Shown here in pieces: positions 44,041 to 56,130 of a DNA stretch of 64,000 nucleotides; the first letter of the stretch is position 1, and each line of letters starts with the position of its first letter. The notes beneath the pieces were generated by a model. The model had not been told where the DNA came from. It saw nothing but the letters and a program-made list of their open reading frames with translations, and ran no database searches. Source of the DNA: Galeruca laticollis. Its lineage: Eukaryota; Arthropoda; Insecta; Coleoptera; Chrysomelidae. Both the position numbers and the translations under genes were made by a program. The stretch is taken from contig OY998175.1 of NCBI GenBank assembly GCA_963921935.1, positions 228,244,122 to 228,308,121 on the forward strand, written 5' to 3'.

Positions 44041-46156
44041 GTCTATTTCTTAATGTCTGACAGCACAGTGGCCTCATTGAATATTCAAATAGAAAATTAT
44101 CTCTTACAGAGTGATCCTAAGAATTTTACAAGTAAATTAAAATTCTAATGCAAAACAAGTAGGTGTCAGTATCTGTACATCCCTGTTTCAGCTCAAAATA
44201 CAATATGGTAATAAAACTGAACAATGCCAGCTAAACGATGAACAGTGCGGCAGTGGCGGAGATTACGATATTAGTTCATTTTGCTTATTTAATTAGATTC
44301 GGTCAACATTACAGTTGAAATAAAATTCAATCGTTTAGCCCTATTAACAAGTTAAATTTTCATTTTTATTAAATTAAATTAATTAAAGAAAATATACTTT
44401 AATTTTCATAATTCAAATGTATTGACAATGAATTAATGTGTATTAAGTAAAGTAAACATACCATTTATAGGAAATATAAAATTCAATCTATAGTATCATC
44501 CTCTTCGCTGGCCATACAAAAATCATCCGAAGACTCGTCGAGAGAGGTCACTATCGGTTCTATAGTTTGTTCCATGAGGTTATCTAAAACCCTCATTTTC
44601 CCTTCCTCTTTAATTACATGATTCACAGCATCTCTCCAGTTCACTTCAGTTATTGTTGTCAATGAGTGCTTCATGAGTTCACGAACATCTTTCATTTTAA
44701 ATATTTTATTATGTCTAGCTACATAACCTTTTATTTGGGCCCATATTAACTTTATCGCATTCAATTCACAATGGTATGGCGGCAAACGAAGCACTGTTAT
44801 CCCACGATTCTTGGCTATTTCATCAATAACTAACTTTTTAAATTGTAGCTTGTGATCTGAAGCAACCTTTAAAAGTTTTTTTTTCAACATATCATCTTCA
44901 AATGGTTTATCTTTTACGATTAATCAGTTTCTAATATCAGCTTTTCTCCAAGAGGTAGATGGAAGATTTTCTGTTAATCGCGAATGATAAATGGCATTGC
45001 CCATAACTATTACAGCATTATTTGGAATTAATTCGATCATTTGTGTAAAATACTCTTCAAAAACCTCTGCAGTCATTTCTTCATGATAGTCTTTGGTTGA
45101 TGTTGACTGAAACTTCAGTAAACGGCCTTCAACGAACCCTTGATTGCATCCAATATGCGTTACTATTAGTCGGCGACCTTTACCGGTAGGAGTTTTCAGT
45201 CCAGTAGATAAACCTTCTATGAAAGCTTGACGACTGGTTTGAATACTTTTGTCCTGCCATATTTTTTTTACTGAATGTCCTTCATTGAACCATGTCTCAT
45301 TTAGATAATAGATTTGTCTTCCCTCCTGTCTGTATTTTAGGATATCTCGTAAATACTGGCGTCTCCAACATATTATTTCTTCGTTGTCGATTAGCACTGA
45401 TTTACGACTTAGCGTCTCCCAAGTAAAATTTAATTTGTGTAATATTTTCCGCAAAGTTTTTCGCCCTATGTCAGGCAAATTCTCGTCCTCCTTCACCATT
45501 CTTAGAATTCTGTCAAGGGTTGGGATCTCTTTTTTAAAATATAATTCATGTACTTTTCGTCTTATTATATTTTGCATATGTTCATCAAGGTCAAATGGTT
45601 TTCTTTCAGTTGACTTTTTAGGTGGAGATATATTTCCATTTTTCCTCTCTCTTAGACGCCTGTAAATACTAGATTCACTAACTCCTGTCATATTGGAGCA
45701 TGTCGAAACTATATTTCTAACAGTAGCAGCTGGCATTTGATGTACAACAGCATCATGCACATTTAACACTACAGTCTTCGTTTGTAAGCTAAGCACGCTC
45801 TTACACTTTACTGGGGTAAAACTGGAAGACATTTTTCACAACACAGTTGATACTTACGTCTCCCAAAAATTGACCTGCTTCAAATTCTCAAGATAATTAA
45901 TGAAATATTCAGTCAGAATAGTTTTAGATTATTTCAAAAATAATTTATTGTTTTAACTTTATGTACTCTACAAATGTATGAAGATCAGTTAGTTGTTTTA
46001 ACTAACCGAATTTACATTTATATTACCTTTATATATCAGATCGGGTATAAAATTAAATAGTAAATAAATTCCTTAGATGAACGGTGACGCCTATGGTTTA
46101 GTACCTGACTAGCATCTGTGACCTTTTCGCGTGCTGTCAGACAATAAGAAACAGAC
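44041..46156 (-). mobile_element. IS630/Tc1-like DNA transposon
   Basis: 26-bp ends GTCTATTTCTTAATGTCTGA CAGCAC and (reversed right end) GTCTGTTTCTTATTGTCTGA CAGCAC, 24 of 26 identical, each bordered by TA (44039-44040, 46157-46158). 2116 bp, with one transposase gene on the minus strand between them. Confidence 0.9.
44483..45832 (-). pseudogene. IS630-like transposase with lost catalytic aspartates
   Basis: A single 450-codon frame from ATG 45832 to TAG 44483, interrupted by one TGA at 44924-44926 where the family has Trp. N-terminal HTH (GVSESSIYRRLRER). DDE core: IYYLNETWFNEGH, where the first catalytic Asp (normally LDETW) is Asn; VIVMGNAIYHSR, where the second Asp (normally MDNAPYH) is Gly; and LPPYHCELNAIKLIW, where the catalytic Glu is kept. 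An acidic tail (DESSDDFCMASEEDD) closes the protein. Two of three metal ligands are gone in addition to the stop, so it cannot catalyse transposition. The frame is otherwise undamaged over 1.35 kb. Confidence 0.88.
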
Positions 46157-46159
46157 TAT

Positions 46160-46715
46160 AATACATTATTGGTATTATTTCTTTTCTCGTCCAACCCATA
46201 TAATACGCGAGAATACAATACACACTAAACTATAAATTTGGGATATTTTTATGGACACAAAACATATGACAACATTTGATCCATAGACAAAGTAATAATA
46301 TTATTTGTCTATGCTTTGACCGTCGTCATCTGTCATTGAAGGTCTTACAGCCCATCCATCAAGACGGTGGAACGGTTGAACTAAAGTAAAAAGTTGTTCG
46401 TTTGCAAGAATGTGCGTGCAATAAATCTAAAAAAATACAATGATTTGAGATTTCATATTTTCAGCATCGAATTCTCTAGCCTTCCTTTTGGAGATAAGGT
46501 TTCGGCGTTCAAATTGGTGACCACAAATTGTCAAAATTGTCAAAATCACACCATCACTTAATGGCTTATATCTCTTTAATGATAATATAAAACTTAAGCA
46601 AAATACCTGATCCCCAAGACAAAGGACCAACTTATATTGTGTAACATTTCAATACTTAATTTCACTGCGTTCTTTAGATTTGTTGTTTACAAATTGACCT
46701 AAATTTTGTTGCAAG
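46160..46715. other. non-coding interval
   Basis: No gene or repeat supported. Confidence 0.5.
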
Positions 46716-46719
46716 TCAC

Positions 46720-47810
46720 GGGTGCCTACTGTTTTCAGGTTCCTAAAACGTGAGGTCCGTCTTAACTTTACTAAATTTATTAACGACCTTCTGGTTCAAT
46801 AAACTTCACATGAGTATGTGAGAGTAGGTGTTTCATCCTTTAGTTCACATTTTCTACAGATAGGGTACAGTGTCCAGTAACCAAATTGTTAACTATCTTC
46901 AAATGTCTCTTGCTCAATTTCAATAACCTTATTGAGAGTTCTTTGTTCACCAGTTTCAGTAAGCGAGTTGTATGAAGGCGACCTTCTATCAACCTCCATT
47001 TGATTTGGTGTTACTTGTCTAGTCAGTTCTGGATTTCCCCTGTTATGCAATCCTTTGTGATTCCACAGAACAGCTCCGGACCTATGAAGTCTCCTTTAGG
47101 GCCCTGTTTAGCTAACTGGTCCGCCAATTCGTTGCCTGCAATCCCTGCTTATTTTGGCACCCATACTAGAGACACTGTGTTGTCTCTTGCCAGGCACTCT
47201 ACAGTTTTATATCAATTTAGATTTAATGGTTGGATTGTTGATAGCTTTAAGCGAAGCTGTCAGTAAATATTTTAATTTTTTGTCCAGTATAACGTCTCCT
47301 GATGTTTTCATCAATACAGGCTACAGCAGCAATAGTTTCTGCCTGAAATACAGACGTGAAGAACATTCTCTTTCTAGGTTCATTTATACCAGCACCAGTG
47401 TCGTGGCTCATTTTAGAGCCATCTGTGAACCAGATAATGTATCCAGGATTACCCGAGTACATCACCTATCTCCTAGATGGAATAATACTATTCACTCGCT
47501 CGATGAATATATTCTTTGGTATCATACTATCAAGACCAATTTAAAAGTTGGGTTCATCTAGTATTGTCCCAGTTGAATCAGTATGTCCTCCACGAATATT
47601 GTTCGGGGTCCACTTGCCTCCTGATTTCAGTCTGAGGATCGCTATGATTGTCTCTACCCTAACAGAGGAAGAAGATCACTAAGGGCTTCCATTGATGCCG
47701 TCCCCGTGTTATGCATTGCTCAAGTGAACTCGAGGAGAGCTTGTCTTTGGATTGTAGTTTGTAACATATGTTCTCCCCCGGCTTGGGACTCTTCCTCAGG
47801 TTGTGGTATT
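46720..47810 (-). pseudogene. LINE RT thumb plus RNase H domain, decayed
   Basis: Minus strand. 47810-47700 resembles the end of an RT thumb (MHNTGTASMEALSDLLPL). The open frame 47465-47247 is RNase H: IIWFTDGSKMSHDTGAGI (first Asp), FQAETIAAVAC (Glu), IKIFTDSFA (second Asp). In other frames to about 46990 come the end of RNase H (PKYAGI, GNELADQLAKQGPK) and ELFCGITKDCITGE; 46980-46720 is the C-terminal region. RNase H would remove the RNA template. Stops and frame changes are frequent. Jockey/I-type origin is likely from the RNase H, but no APE domain is nearby. Confidence 0.7.
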
Positions 47811-47889
47811 CGACTCCAGTTAATGTATTTTTATAGCAATCACTGGGATGGGGTGAACAATCGATATTAAATTGGACGCCACCAGCTTT

Positions 47890-49075
47890 TTAAGCGATAC
47901 TTTAATTAAACAAAAAAACTAAAAAGGTTAAAAACTGGAAAACCTTATATTTACTTTAACTTAACAAAACGAAATACTAAAAATATTTTAACGCGATGGT
48001 CCAAGTTAATATAAATTGCTGAAAATCAAGTATCAAATGTTCAGCAAATTATATTTATTCATAACTCCATAGATAATTCACATTAACTGCATATCCAAAA
48101 TACAAGACGAATACGAACCCCGTTATACAATAAAAATCTCCAATTCTAGATTTCCGTGAATTGAATATAAGACAAAGGACTTATCTTGGTGAGGTTCTAG
48201 AATTATGCAGCTCTCAGCTAGGTCCTAGTCGATGGAGATCGGGTCCTTAATCCATCCCTGCCGGTTTTGTGTTCTCGCTATGGTGGTGTTCAATTATAGG
48301 GCCTACCCAGGGGCTGCAGAGCTGAGGAAAGAAAAAAAGAGTAAAAATCAAGGAAAAATTCTGGGAAGGAAGGAATAGATAGAACAGATAGGAAGCTTAT
48401 GCTTCAACACATAAAAAACTGAATCTAGTTTTTGAAATAAAACTAACAGAAGTCTGTTCTATCATATTCTCTTTGTTCCCTAAATAAACAGAAAATGCGG
48501 AATTATGAAGCTAAAAAAAGAATGAAAAAAAATTATTAAAAATTTGCTTCAAAAGAATATAAAATGTTTCTTTTTTACAATAAAAAAGTATTGAACATAC
48601 AAAATTCATCAAACGCCAGCACATATTATAATTTGAAATGAAACAGAATAAACATCCCACTAAACAAGAAACATAACAAGTCTTTTTTGTGATGTTATTT
48701 TGAGAGACTTTTCGTGATGTTTATTTAAAACGTTAATAAGATATCTCCTAGATGTCTTAATTTCATTACCAACTCTATTAACATCCATGTCATGTAAATA
48801 AAACATATTTTTGATGTACACAATAATACTTGAATTCGCAGATACATAAACATCCTATGAACTTCTTTTTAGCAACTTCCTATAGGAAACATTCATACGA
48901 TGTTAATTTGTATACTTCTCACTAATATCACATACAGAACGTTACTGTAATATTACATATTAACATGTTTCTAAGATGATCACATGTTGCAGATACTTTC
49001 ACATCTTTCGAAATAATTTTTAGTAAGTTCGTGTGATTACTTCTTCACGATGTTAGTTCATAAAACTCTCAGTAA
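47890..49075. other. non-coding interval
   Basis: No gene seen. 48170-48330 is more GC-rich (CTAGTCGATGGAGATCGGGT, GGGCCTACCCAGGGGCTGCA) and could be a repeat remnant. 48690-49070 is rich in short AACATC/ATGTTA and CAGTAATGT motifs, also seen at 57440-57740. Confidence 0.4.
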
Positions 49076-49213
49076 TGTCTCATATTAAACAAGACAGTAA
49101 CATGAAAAAGAAGAAAACAGAGGAGGAACTGATGAACGAACATTATCTATGGAAACAAATGACAAGCATGAAATGGCGGATGGTTTTCAGTTTTGTGTTA
49201 TATTTTATTTGCA

Positions 49214-49323
49214 GGAAGCACATTTTTTGCATGTACTTGAATAAAGTGGTCTTCGTTTTTGTTAGTTCCTACTTAGCTTCAGTTTCTATGCTGAGTTATA
49301 ATGGACGAACAACAGCTGTTATC
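49214..49323 (+). other. weak candidate internal exon
   Basis: An acceptor-like TTTTATTTGCAG at 49204-49215 and a donor-like GTATGT at 49325 enclose an open, hydrophobic stretch (LNKVVFVFVSSYLASVSM, then SYNGRTTAVI). I do not recognise it. It could be chance. Confidence 0.2.
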
Positions 49324-49435
49324 GGTATGTACCTATTCCAAAATCATAATTATTAAAACTTAATACTCATTCAAGACTTTAATCGGCTATTGTACATTGA
49401 AATTCCAGGTGGCAGAATTGTACACTAACATTATA

Positions 49436-49570
49436 TAATAGAGTTTTTCTACGCCCACGTCTGTAAACGTCAAAAAACGCACTGTCAACATTCCTTGTAA
49501 ATGACACTTAACAATAACATGCACGTAATAAGATCTCATAACATACACGTGCGTTTTGAGAAGAAAACTT
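49436..49570. repeat. segment related to 51645-51790
   Basis: CTACGCCCACGTCTGTAAAC and GTCAAAAAACGCACTGTCA resemble CTACGACCACCCCTGTAAGT and GTCAAAAACACACAGTCGG beside foldback F1. TTTTTCTACGCCCA here is also inverse to TGGGCGTAGAAAAA at 51489. The AAGTTTG element lies between. Confidence 0.6.
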
Positions 49571-49917
49571 AAGGTTCTTGGTTTAATTAAATTACAATCT
49601 AATTTTTATTTATGTAATACTTTATTTGGTCTATTTACACAAATTTAGTCAATTAAAAAACATAAAAACTTTTAGCATTAGCGAGATATATTTCGGATTG
49701 AAAGAGTGTTGCCCCTAAATGTGGGCAGCACATTATGCAATTTCTTTAAAAATTGGACACGTTTTCTTAAGTAGCATGCTATGAAAATAAATGTTATGTT
49801 ATTTATATTGTCAATTTCTTGAACACAATATAATACAATTATAAATAACCGTTCATACGATCAAATAATTAGGCACAATCGACTTACAATAATTGTTCAA
49901 TTGATATTAACAACTAT

Positions 49918-51437
49918 TACCCAGATAGCACGCAAGTTTGCTGCAAACTTGCTTGATTTTTGATATTGAGTTGCTCAAGCAAATTTGTCATATTAAGCGT
50001 GAAACAAGTTTGCAACAAAATTGCCATGTCAAAGGTGAATATGAAAAATTGTTGCAAATTTGATGCAAATTAAAAAAAAACATTTTCTTGTTTTTGTATT
50101 TAACCGTAATCAATTTTATCACTTATATGCGAATAAGCTCAAAAAACATAAAATGTATTAGGTAATAGAATAATGTTTAAATATTCATAAAATTTAGACA
50201 TATCATCGTTGCGACCGGATACTATTTTATTTAAAGATCAGGGTTTCATTACGAAAAGAAGAAGATTAACATAACCTTACACAATGAACTGTTCGTTGTT
50301 CGTTGAGGCTCAGACGCCATTAAAGATGAAGATTTTAATGGTGAGTTTTGGTGGTTTTATCTAGAAGTGTTTTCGCGCGTTATTAGTGTTAGTGATTCTA
50401 TATCGTTATAATAGTTGCCAGAGACCCTGAAATTCTATCACGATTCTATATAGTTATTTTCGTTGTATAGATGTAAGTATCTTATTTTTATATATAAAAA
50501 TAATGTTTGTGTAAGAATATGCGTCTATTAATATGAATTGTGTTTATTTAACTTCAATTTCCAATTACTGATTAAATAAAGTAGGAGAATAAGTTATAGA
50601 GCACGTGGGTTTCTTTTATTTATAATAGATAATTATTAATTTTTTGATTTCTGGGTAAAAGTATTACAATCAAAATAAAATGATACTAAGATGTAATATC
50701 TCATTTCAAAAACGATAAATTTATTTATCTCAAATATAGATGAGTGATATAACATATTCAGAGAGATGGGGAAACAGCAGTTTTCATGAATTTGACAATC
50801 TTCTGAAGTAGTTTATATAGTCATACAAGTTTTATTATTTTATTACAGGTTGTAATTGAAAAAACTAAGTTCAGCTGGCTACCCTATTCAATTAGTGACT
50901 GACCTAACAGAAGGCTTAAACAGAGTGGAGTAGAAGGTTGACTCCATTTTATCCCAAACAGAGAATACTGCCAGAGCTCCAAATCAAAATGACAATTGGG
51001 AAAATATGCAACAAATTTTTGTTTTTAAATCAAATTCAAATAGGCAGATATTGAATAAAATTAAAACAAATTGTTGAATTTGAATTACCCTTATATATTT
51101 TTTTGTTTAATATTTTCGTAAAAACAAAATTGATACACATTTTCTTATTGTAAACTTGTTTCTTTTTCGAAAAAAATGTCTTTCAATCAAACACAAATGA
51201 AATTGTGGGATATATACTATTCTGACATTTGACACCCAGTTGTGACTTGTGACAAGTTTGAGTTTATAAACTTTACGCAAGTTTCATATGGCTGACTTGA
51301 TATGTGGTAACTAGCAAGTTTGCTTTATACTTGCAGCAAGTTTGTGAACTTGCTGTAGCAAACTTAATGCAAGTTTAGAAGTTTGATGTGTCAAATATGA
51401 TGTAAGTTTGTAACAAGTTTAAATTGTTATTTGGGTA
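49918..51437. mobile_element. 1.5-kb element with TACCCARATARCA ends and AAGTTTG subterminal motifs
   Basis: TACCCAGATAGCA at 49918 and the inverse TGTTATTTGGGTA ending 51437. The first ~150 bp and last ~220 bp are packed with CAAGTTTGC / GCAAACTTG motifs in both orientations; the middle is not. No transposase. 50270-50500 and 50850-51000 look like possible transcribed segments bordered by GTAAGT (50471) and TTATTACAG (50848), but hold no long open frame. Probably a non-autonomous DNA transposon of a class I cannot name. Confidence 0.65.
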
Positions 51438-51488
51438 TAATAAAATTTGAATAATTGCGATGTTTTTTATTTAATGGAAGAAAATGAA

Positions 51489-51652
51489 TGGGCGTAGAAA
51501 AAGTATAGTACGATACACGAGTTGTAAGCCCATTACGCACTCATGAAATTTATGCACTCGCCGCTTCGCGGCTTCGTGCATAAACTTTTTCATTTCGTGC
51601 GTAATGGGTTACTTACAACTCTTGTTACGTAATATACTATTACCTACGACCA
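51489..51652. repeat. foldback element (F1)
   Basis: Arms GGGCGTAG..AAAGTATAGTACG..GTTGTAAGCCCATTACGCA and the inverse TGCGTAATGGGTTACTTACA ACTC..ACGTAATATACTATTACCTACGACC. Centre CACTCGCCGCTTCGCGGCTT CGTGC. Confidence 0.88.
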
Positions 51653-51966
51653 CCCCTGTAAGTAGTCAAAAACACACAGTCGGCAATCAATGTAAGACGT
51701 TTATTACGCACGGTAAAACAAAACGCACGGCTGTAAAGTAAATCGCACGGCTTCCATAGCAACCCCCTAGCAACTGTCAATAGACGTAGTCATTTTATTC
51801 AAAATTTATTACGCTGAATTTTATTCTATATATAAATGGTAGATAACATTTATTAGACATGAGATTGCATTTAATACTAAGAGCTATTTGGAATTATATG
51901 ATAATTGGTTCCGTTTCAATAAATCCGCATTTTTTAGCTGTCTGAATGTATCTCATATTAGTAAAC

Positions 51967-52093
51967 AATAGTATATTATACACCAAGCGACTAAAGTGGT
52001 CCATTTAATCCCGCGGGTGGTGTTTGATTCATGGGGTAAGTAATCCACCTAAGGGATTAAAGTCACTTTAGTTGAGAGGTGTATACGCTATTT
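51967..52093. repeat. foldback element (F2)
   Basis: Arms AATAGTATATTATACACCAA, ACTAAAGTGGTCCATTTAAT CCC and the inverse GGGATTAAAGTCACTTTAGT, GGTGTATACGCTATT. Centre CGCGGGTGGTG. Shares outer ends with the other foldbacks but not the stem. Confidence 0.85.
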
Positions 52094-52129
52094 TATGCAA
52101 TTCCGGTAATGCTACATACATTTTTAATA

Positions 52130-52262
52130 AAAATAAATACTACTTAGGATGGACTTTTACTGAACTTGGCTGGGCATCGAGGGTGAACTTCTAAGATGCT
52201 TGGCTGGGCATCGAGGAGCGACTTTTATAAAACTTTGCTGGGCATCGAGGATGTACGTTTTA
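52130..52262 (+). repeat. 34-bp minisatellite, three core copies
   Basis: CTTGGCTGGGCATCGAGG cores at 52165, 52199 and 52233. The flank matches 15060-15115. Confidence 0.85.
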
Positions 52263-52310
52263 TTTGTATATTAAAGCCCTTAATAAGATTATAAATACAA
52301 GTACAAGTAG

Positions 52311-52461
52311 GTCGTAGGTAAAGTATAGTACGTAACTCGTGTTGTAACGCATTTTACGCATTCACGGAATTACGCACTCGCCGCTACGCGGCTTCGTGCG
52401 TAACTTTTCCATTCGTGCGTAAAATGCTTCTTACAACACACGTTACGTAATATACTATTAC
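52311..52461. repeat. foldback element (F3)
   Basis: Arms GTCGTAGGTAAAGTATAGTA, CGTAACTCGTGTTGTAACGC, ATTTTACGCA with inverse arms ending CGTAATATACTATTAC. Centre GCACTCGCCGCTACGCGGCT. Closest relative of F1. Confidence 0.88.
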
Positions 52462-52469
52462 AAAATAAC

Positions 52470-53688
52470 GGTTTCTTCAACTTTTAAAATATTTTAGTTA
52501 GTAAGTATATTTTGAAAACGATTCACAATATTTTAAATCCTAGATATGCATTATACCATACAAAAAACTTTATATTGCAATAGGGTAGATATTATTATTA
52601 ATAATAAAACATGCTCATATGTTGGCAGTGATTTCAATCTAGGAGAAAATATTTTCAATGTTCAAGATGTTTCAGAAGCTACTTACATAAATAAAATAAA
52701 AAAACAAATAGTTGGTAATTATGTAAAGAAAGGGGAATAACTACTTCAGATAGTCTGATACAGATATTGTATTAAACAGTTCAAAAAATATTGAATCGAG
52801 TATCTCTAGTTCTAGTTTTTGTAGTAGCAGTCATAGCCATCATGCCATCAATATAGTATTGCAGGTTTAGAAAATTTTAACAATCATACTAACTATTCTT
52901 GTGAACAATTAGAGACTGTTTAAGACTTTAAAAACAGACATTTCTGTTAAAAAGCTCATTTCCATTTGAAAATACACTGAATGCTCCAGTCAACAAACAG
53001 AATTCAATTATTTATTATTGTAGAAACACAGCTATTGGATACAATTAATTATAAACTCATTTAACTTGATAATGTGTTCATATCTCTTCCTCATAAGTAG
53101 TTTTTTTTGTGAACAGTGTATTGATAATGCTTAGTTTTCATTAAGTTACAATTCCACGATGTTAATATAGAATATGTTCCAGGATGAAAATAACAAGATG
53201 AGAATAGTATATTATTTTATACAGAAAAGAAGTATGAATTTTCATGGCACATCTGAAATTACCTGCGAAACGGAGTGAGGCATGTAATAGAAGGTAAATC
53301 ATGAAAAGTTACTTCTCGAAATAAAATATGTTGTTATTCCTTTGAAGAGCACCGCATGTATCTTGTGGAAAATGGGTCCCAGTCAATTGGCTGAAAATCA
53401 AGTTTGATGTAGTTTATGATGATCGATCAAAGGTATCCATGGACACAATTTGATCTAAAGTAATTGCTTTATTAGCTGCTGTTCAGAACACCTTTAAATG
53501 TTTCACAGATAATTATTTAAAAGTGTACGTTATGTAATTGTTGAGGCACTCGAAACAGCGACTTACGTAAGAAAAAGTAATCGTAAGTGAACGATAGAAT
53601 TTTATTTAATCAGATTGGATTTCTGTTGATTTAACGTAATGTTTCATAAAATCTTTATGGTGTAAATTTTTTATTAGTTTTAATTTCA
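52470..53688. other. non-coding interval
   Basis: AT-rich. A 64-codon frame at 52546-52740 (MHYTIQKTLYCNRVDI) is not recognisable and has no supporting context. Confidence 0.45.
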
Positions 53689-53692
53689 TTAA

Positions 53693-56126
53693 CCCTCCGG
53701 TAGTCGCGCCGCTGTCTGTGAGACCGGGTCGTCACTTTTTGCGTCGTAATAAATCGGCTTTTAGTCATTTTCGGTTGAGCTCTTCAGTACCTTCATCTAT
53801 CGTTACAGTTGACCTTCAGTAGTGTTTTAGTCGTTACTGGGTGAATGTGTGTACAGAAATAATCATTTCGGGTGTCTGAGACCGGCGCGACCTGCTGTGA
53901 TACAAAATTGTTAAAAGGTATTTTTTTGTTTTTTGTGTTATTTGATCACTGTATTTAGAAAAAAATGTTAAATTATAGCCATGGCTTGCTATGAAAAGGA
54001 CCAAGAATATTTGCAAAATCTTCTGGATGATATAGGACTAGGTGATAGTGACAATGAAGGAATTGTTTTCGAAGATGAATCAGATGAAGAGGAACAGGAC
54101 AATGTGGAACTTGTAAATCACCAAAGTGATTCTGAACAGGAAATTTCTGATTCAGAATAAATTGTTGAGCATCCAATTTCCCCACTTGTCTACATAGGTA
54201 CTGTAAAAAATATGACAAAAATTAAAATAACTATCCAAAATTTACTGTTGTTCTTTTAGGCAAGAATGGTACAATGCGTTGGAAAAAGCATCCCCTACGC
54301 CCAAAAACTGTGAGAACAAGGCAGGATAATATAACTATTCGCTTACGAGGGCCTACACAGGCAACCAAAAATTTGAAGACTGCTGAGGAAATTTGGAATT
54401 ATTTCTTCGATGATACGATAATTCGAATTATTGTTGACAGTACGAACAAATACATATTATCTATCCAAGAAAATTTTTCAAGAGACCAAGATGCTAGTCT
54501 AACAGACAAAATTGAAATCCGGGCTTTTATAGGACTACTATATTTATCTGGTCTTGGTCACTCCAACCGCTCAAATGCTGAGGATTTTTGGAGGAGAGAT
54601 GGGTATGGCATAGAAATGTTTCTCCTTACAATGAGCCTAAAAAGGTTCTGATTCCTGTTACGTTGCTTACGTTTTGATGATAAAGCAACGAGGATAAATC
54701 GAATACAATTTGATAAACTAGCTCCCATTCGTGTAATATTTGATCAATTCGTAAGAAATTGTATGAATGGTTATAATCATTCGGCGTTTGTTACCATTGA
54801 TGAGATGCTTCCGGGGTTTAGAGGTAAATGCCAATTCCGTCAATACATACCCTCGGAACCTAACAAATACGGCCTGAAGATTATAGCAGTTTGTGACGCG
54901 AATGTCTTTTATACTTCCAATTTGGAAGTCTATGTGGGATCCCAACCCGAAGGCCCATATAAACATTCTAACAAAACCTATGACCTGGTTTTAAGAATGT
55001 GCAGACATCTTTCTGGTTCACGCATTAACTTGACCATGGACAATTGCATGGACAATTGGTTCACGTCTATTCCTTTGGTGGAAAAATTACTAAAGGATTA
55101 CAAAATAACTGTAATTGGAACAGTGAGAAAAAATAAAACAGAACTTCCAATTGAATTTTCAAGACCAACTAAACGCCCCATCTATACAAGTATGTTTGGC
55201 TTCACCGAAGATCTAACAATAGTTTCGTATATTCCTAAAAAAGGGGAAAATGTTATATTAACATCCAGTATGCACCACCATGACGATATTGACCCTGATA
55301 GTGGTGAGAAATGTGAGCCGGTAATTGTTACTACATATAATGAGACAAAAGTGGGTGTCGACATCGTCGATCAGTTGTGGGCTTCATATGATTGCTCCCG
55401 TAATAGTAGAAGATGGCCCTTGGTGATATTTTCCACCATGTTGAATGTTGCAGGAATCAATAGTCAGGTTATATACAAGGCTAACAATCCCAATGAAAAA
55501 AATTTACGTCGGCGAAATTTTTTGAGAGAAATAGCAAACGTACTGATCCAGCCTCAGTTGAAACGGAGAGCAGCTCTTACCGATCTCCCAAGGACACTAA
55601 AGTGCAGCCTTTTGGAAGTTACTAACACAGAAGAACGAGACCTTCAAGATAGACAGTTACCACCTGGAAGATGTGCCCCCTGTGGATGGAGGAAAAATAG
55701 AAAAACATGATTTTATTGTTATAAGTGCAGTACCTATATGTGTTTAGAGCATATTATATGTGTTTGTCAGAACTACAGGGCAGCACAGTAATAATAGTTG
55801 GCTCTAGGTATTTTGTTATAATTTGTTCACTATACATTTAGTTACCATTTTTAAATTTTGCTGATCTCAATAGAATGTGCCTTTTTTTTTAGTTGGGATA
55901 TATTTGAATGTATGTTTTTTTTATGAGTCTTTTTTTCAAACCAATGTTAAGCATTTGTTAAATGAATTTTAATAAAAAAAATTCACTAAAACTGTGTATT
56001 TTTCATTATATTACCGTATTCTTACAAAATAAAAAATTTAAAAAATCATTTAATATTTTTTCCCACCTGGTCTCAGACACCGGCGCGACTAAACTTGAAA
56101 GAAAAATTCGAGCGACTACCGGAGGG
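53693..56126 (+). mobile_element. piggyBac element, second family, inactive
   Basis: TTAA at 53689-53692 and 56127-56130. Perfect 15-bp inverted ends CCCTCCGGTAGTCGC. A subterminal inverted block GGTGTCTGAGACCGGCGCGA lies near 53869-53889 and, reversed, near 56070-56090; a related GTGAGACCGGG is at 53728. 2434 bp. The transposase has three stops. Confidence 0.93.
53981..55791 (+). pseudogene. piggyBac transposase with three premature stops
   Basis: Exon 1 53981-54197 (MACYEKDQEYLQNLL, acidic), 62-bp intron 54198-54259 (GTACTG...TTTTAG), exon 2 to TAA 55789. One frame throughout, with TAA at 54158, TGA at 54649 and TGA at 55708. Catalytic Asp residues lie in TIDEMLPGFRG, in MDNCMDNWFTS and in VGVDIVDQL, followed by RRWP. 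The second motif contains a 12-base tandem duplication (MDNC then MDNW), inserting four residues at the active site. The C-terminal Cys-rich zinc-binding region (CAPCGWRKNRKT, stop, FYCYKCSTYMCLEHIICVC) is complete if the last TGA is ignored. Not the same family as 16154-17990: ends, intron position and sequence all differ. Confidence 0.92.
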
Positions 56127-56130
56127 TTAA

